NCBI GenBank assembly: GCA_951799405.1
Contig: OX637354.1
Span: 2,046,001 to 2,110,000 of the forward strand
Source of the DNA: Agapetus fuscipes
Taxonomy: Eukaryota; Arthropoda; Insecta; Trichoptera; Glossosomatidae
Length of the DNA: 64,000 bases
Reading direction: 5' to 3'
The position numbers and the translations under genes are program-made. A model generated the notes under the pieces. It made no database searches. It had not been told where the DNA came from and was given only the letters and a program-made list of their open reading frames with translations. Shown one piece after another: positions 63,748 through 64,000 of the stretch. Each line of letters starts with the position of its first letter. Within the stretch, counting starts at the first letter, position 1.

Positions 63748-64000
63748 ATTAAACTGTAAAAAAATAAATTAAATTAACCCCTCGAGCGCCGGAAAGCGGA
63801 TCCGTGCTCATAGTACCATACCCGATTTTTTTAATTTTTCTTTAGTTTTTACACAGCAATAAGATCAAAAATCGCATGAAGTACAGCTATTGGATAGAAC
63901 CATCCACCAATAAATTCAAAGCATTCATTTTTGTTTGTAGGTATTTAAAGTATAATATTTAAGTTGACCTTGAAAACCAACTGTTGGAAAAGCCGAGTTC

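Overview
This is arthropod, almost certainly insect, nuclear DNA. It has intron-rich genes with GT-AG splice sites, GC-rich coding exons in an AT-rich and very repeat-rich background, a classic insect odorant-binding protein gene, an RTE-type LINE, and many SINE and MITE families. I cannot assign the order from sequence alone.

Two conserved genes are transcribed divergently from a shared intergenic stretch of about 530 bp (36794-37323). Leftward (-) is a complete ten-exon XPR1-type SPX/EXS phosphate-exporter gene (36793 down to 13157, 613 codons). Rightward (+) is an ANKRD13-family gene (37324 to beyond the window; 11 exons and about 528 codons seen, last exons missing). Each carries a small antisense gene in a large intron. 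A six-exon odorant-binding protein (17208-24726, +, 137 aa) lies in XPR1 intron 8. A two-exon THAP zinc-finger gene (56122-55235, -, 136 aa) lies in ANKRD13 intron 7. None of these genes is contiguous on the DNA; all were assembled from exons whose junctions keep frame.

The most striking feature is a matched pair of tandem arrays. Directly upstream, in transcription order, of XPR1 exon 2 lie eleven partial copies (mostly 141 bp apart) of the intron end plus the first half of that exon. Directly upstream of ANKRD13 exon 3 lie five partial copies (exactly 170 bp apart) of the same kind of segment. All keep a 3' splice site (one in shifted form), none keeps the exon's donor, and each contains an in-frame stop, so productive splicing in both genes must pass a row of near-identical acceptors and use the last one.

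Layout. 1-13156: downstream of XPR1, no host gene seen, only SINEs, MITEs and LINE scraps. 13157-36793: XPR1, with OBP, the RTE LINE (20.3-23.8 kb) and two nested hAT elements (28.36-29.28 kb) in its introns. 36794-37323: divergent promoter. 37324-63433: ANKRD13, with the THAP gene, a 439-bp tandem repeat and several foldbacks in its introns. 63434-64000: intron sequence of ANKRD13 with one more SINE.

The genes have no evident shared pathway: phosphate export (XPR1), ubiquitin-dependent membrane trafficking (ANKRD13), odorant or small-ligand transport (OBP) and DNA binding (THAP). Their relation here is positional: a shared promoter region and nested antisense genes.
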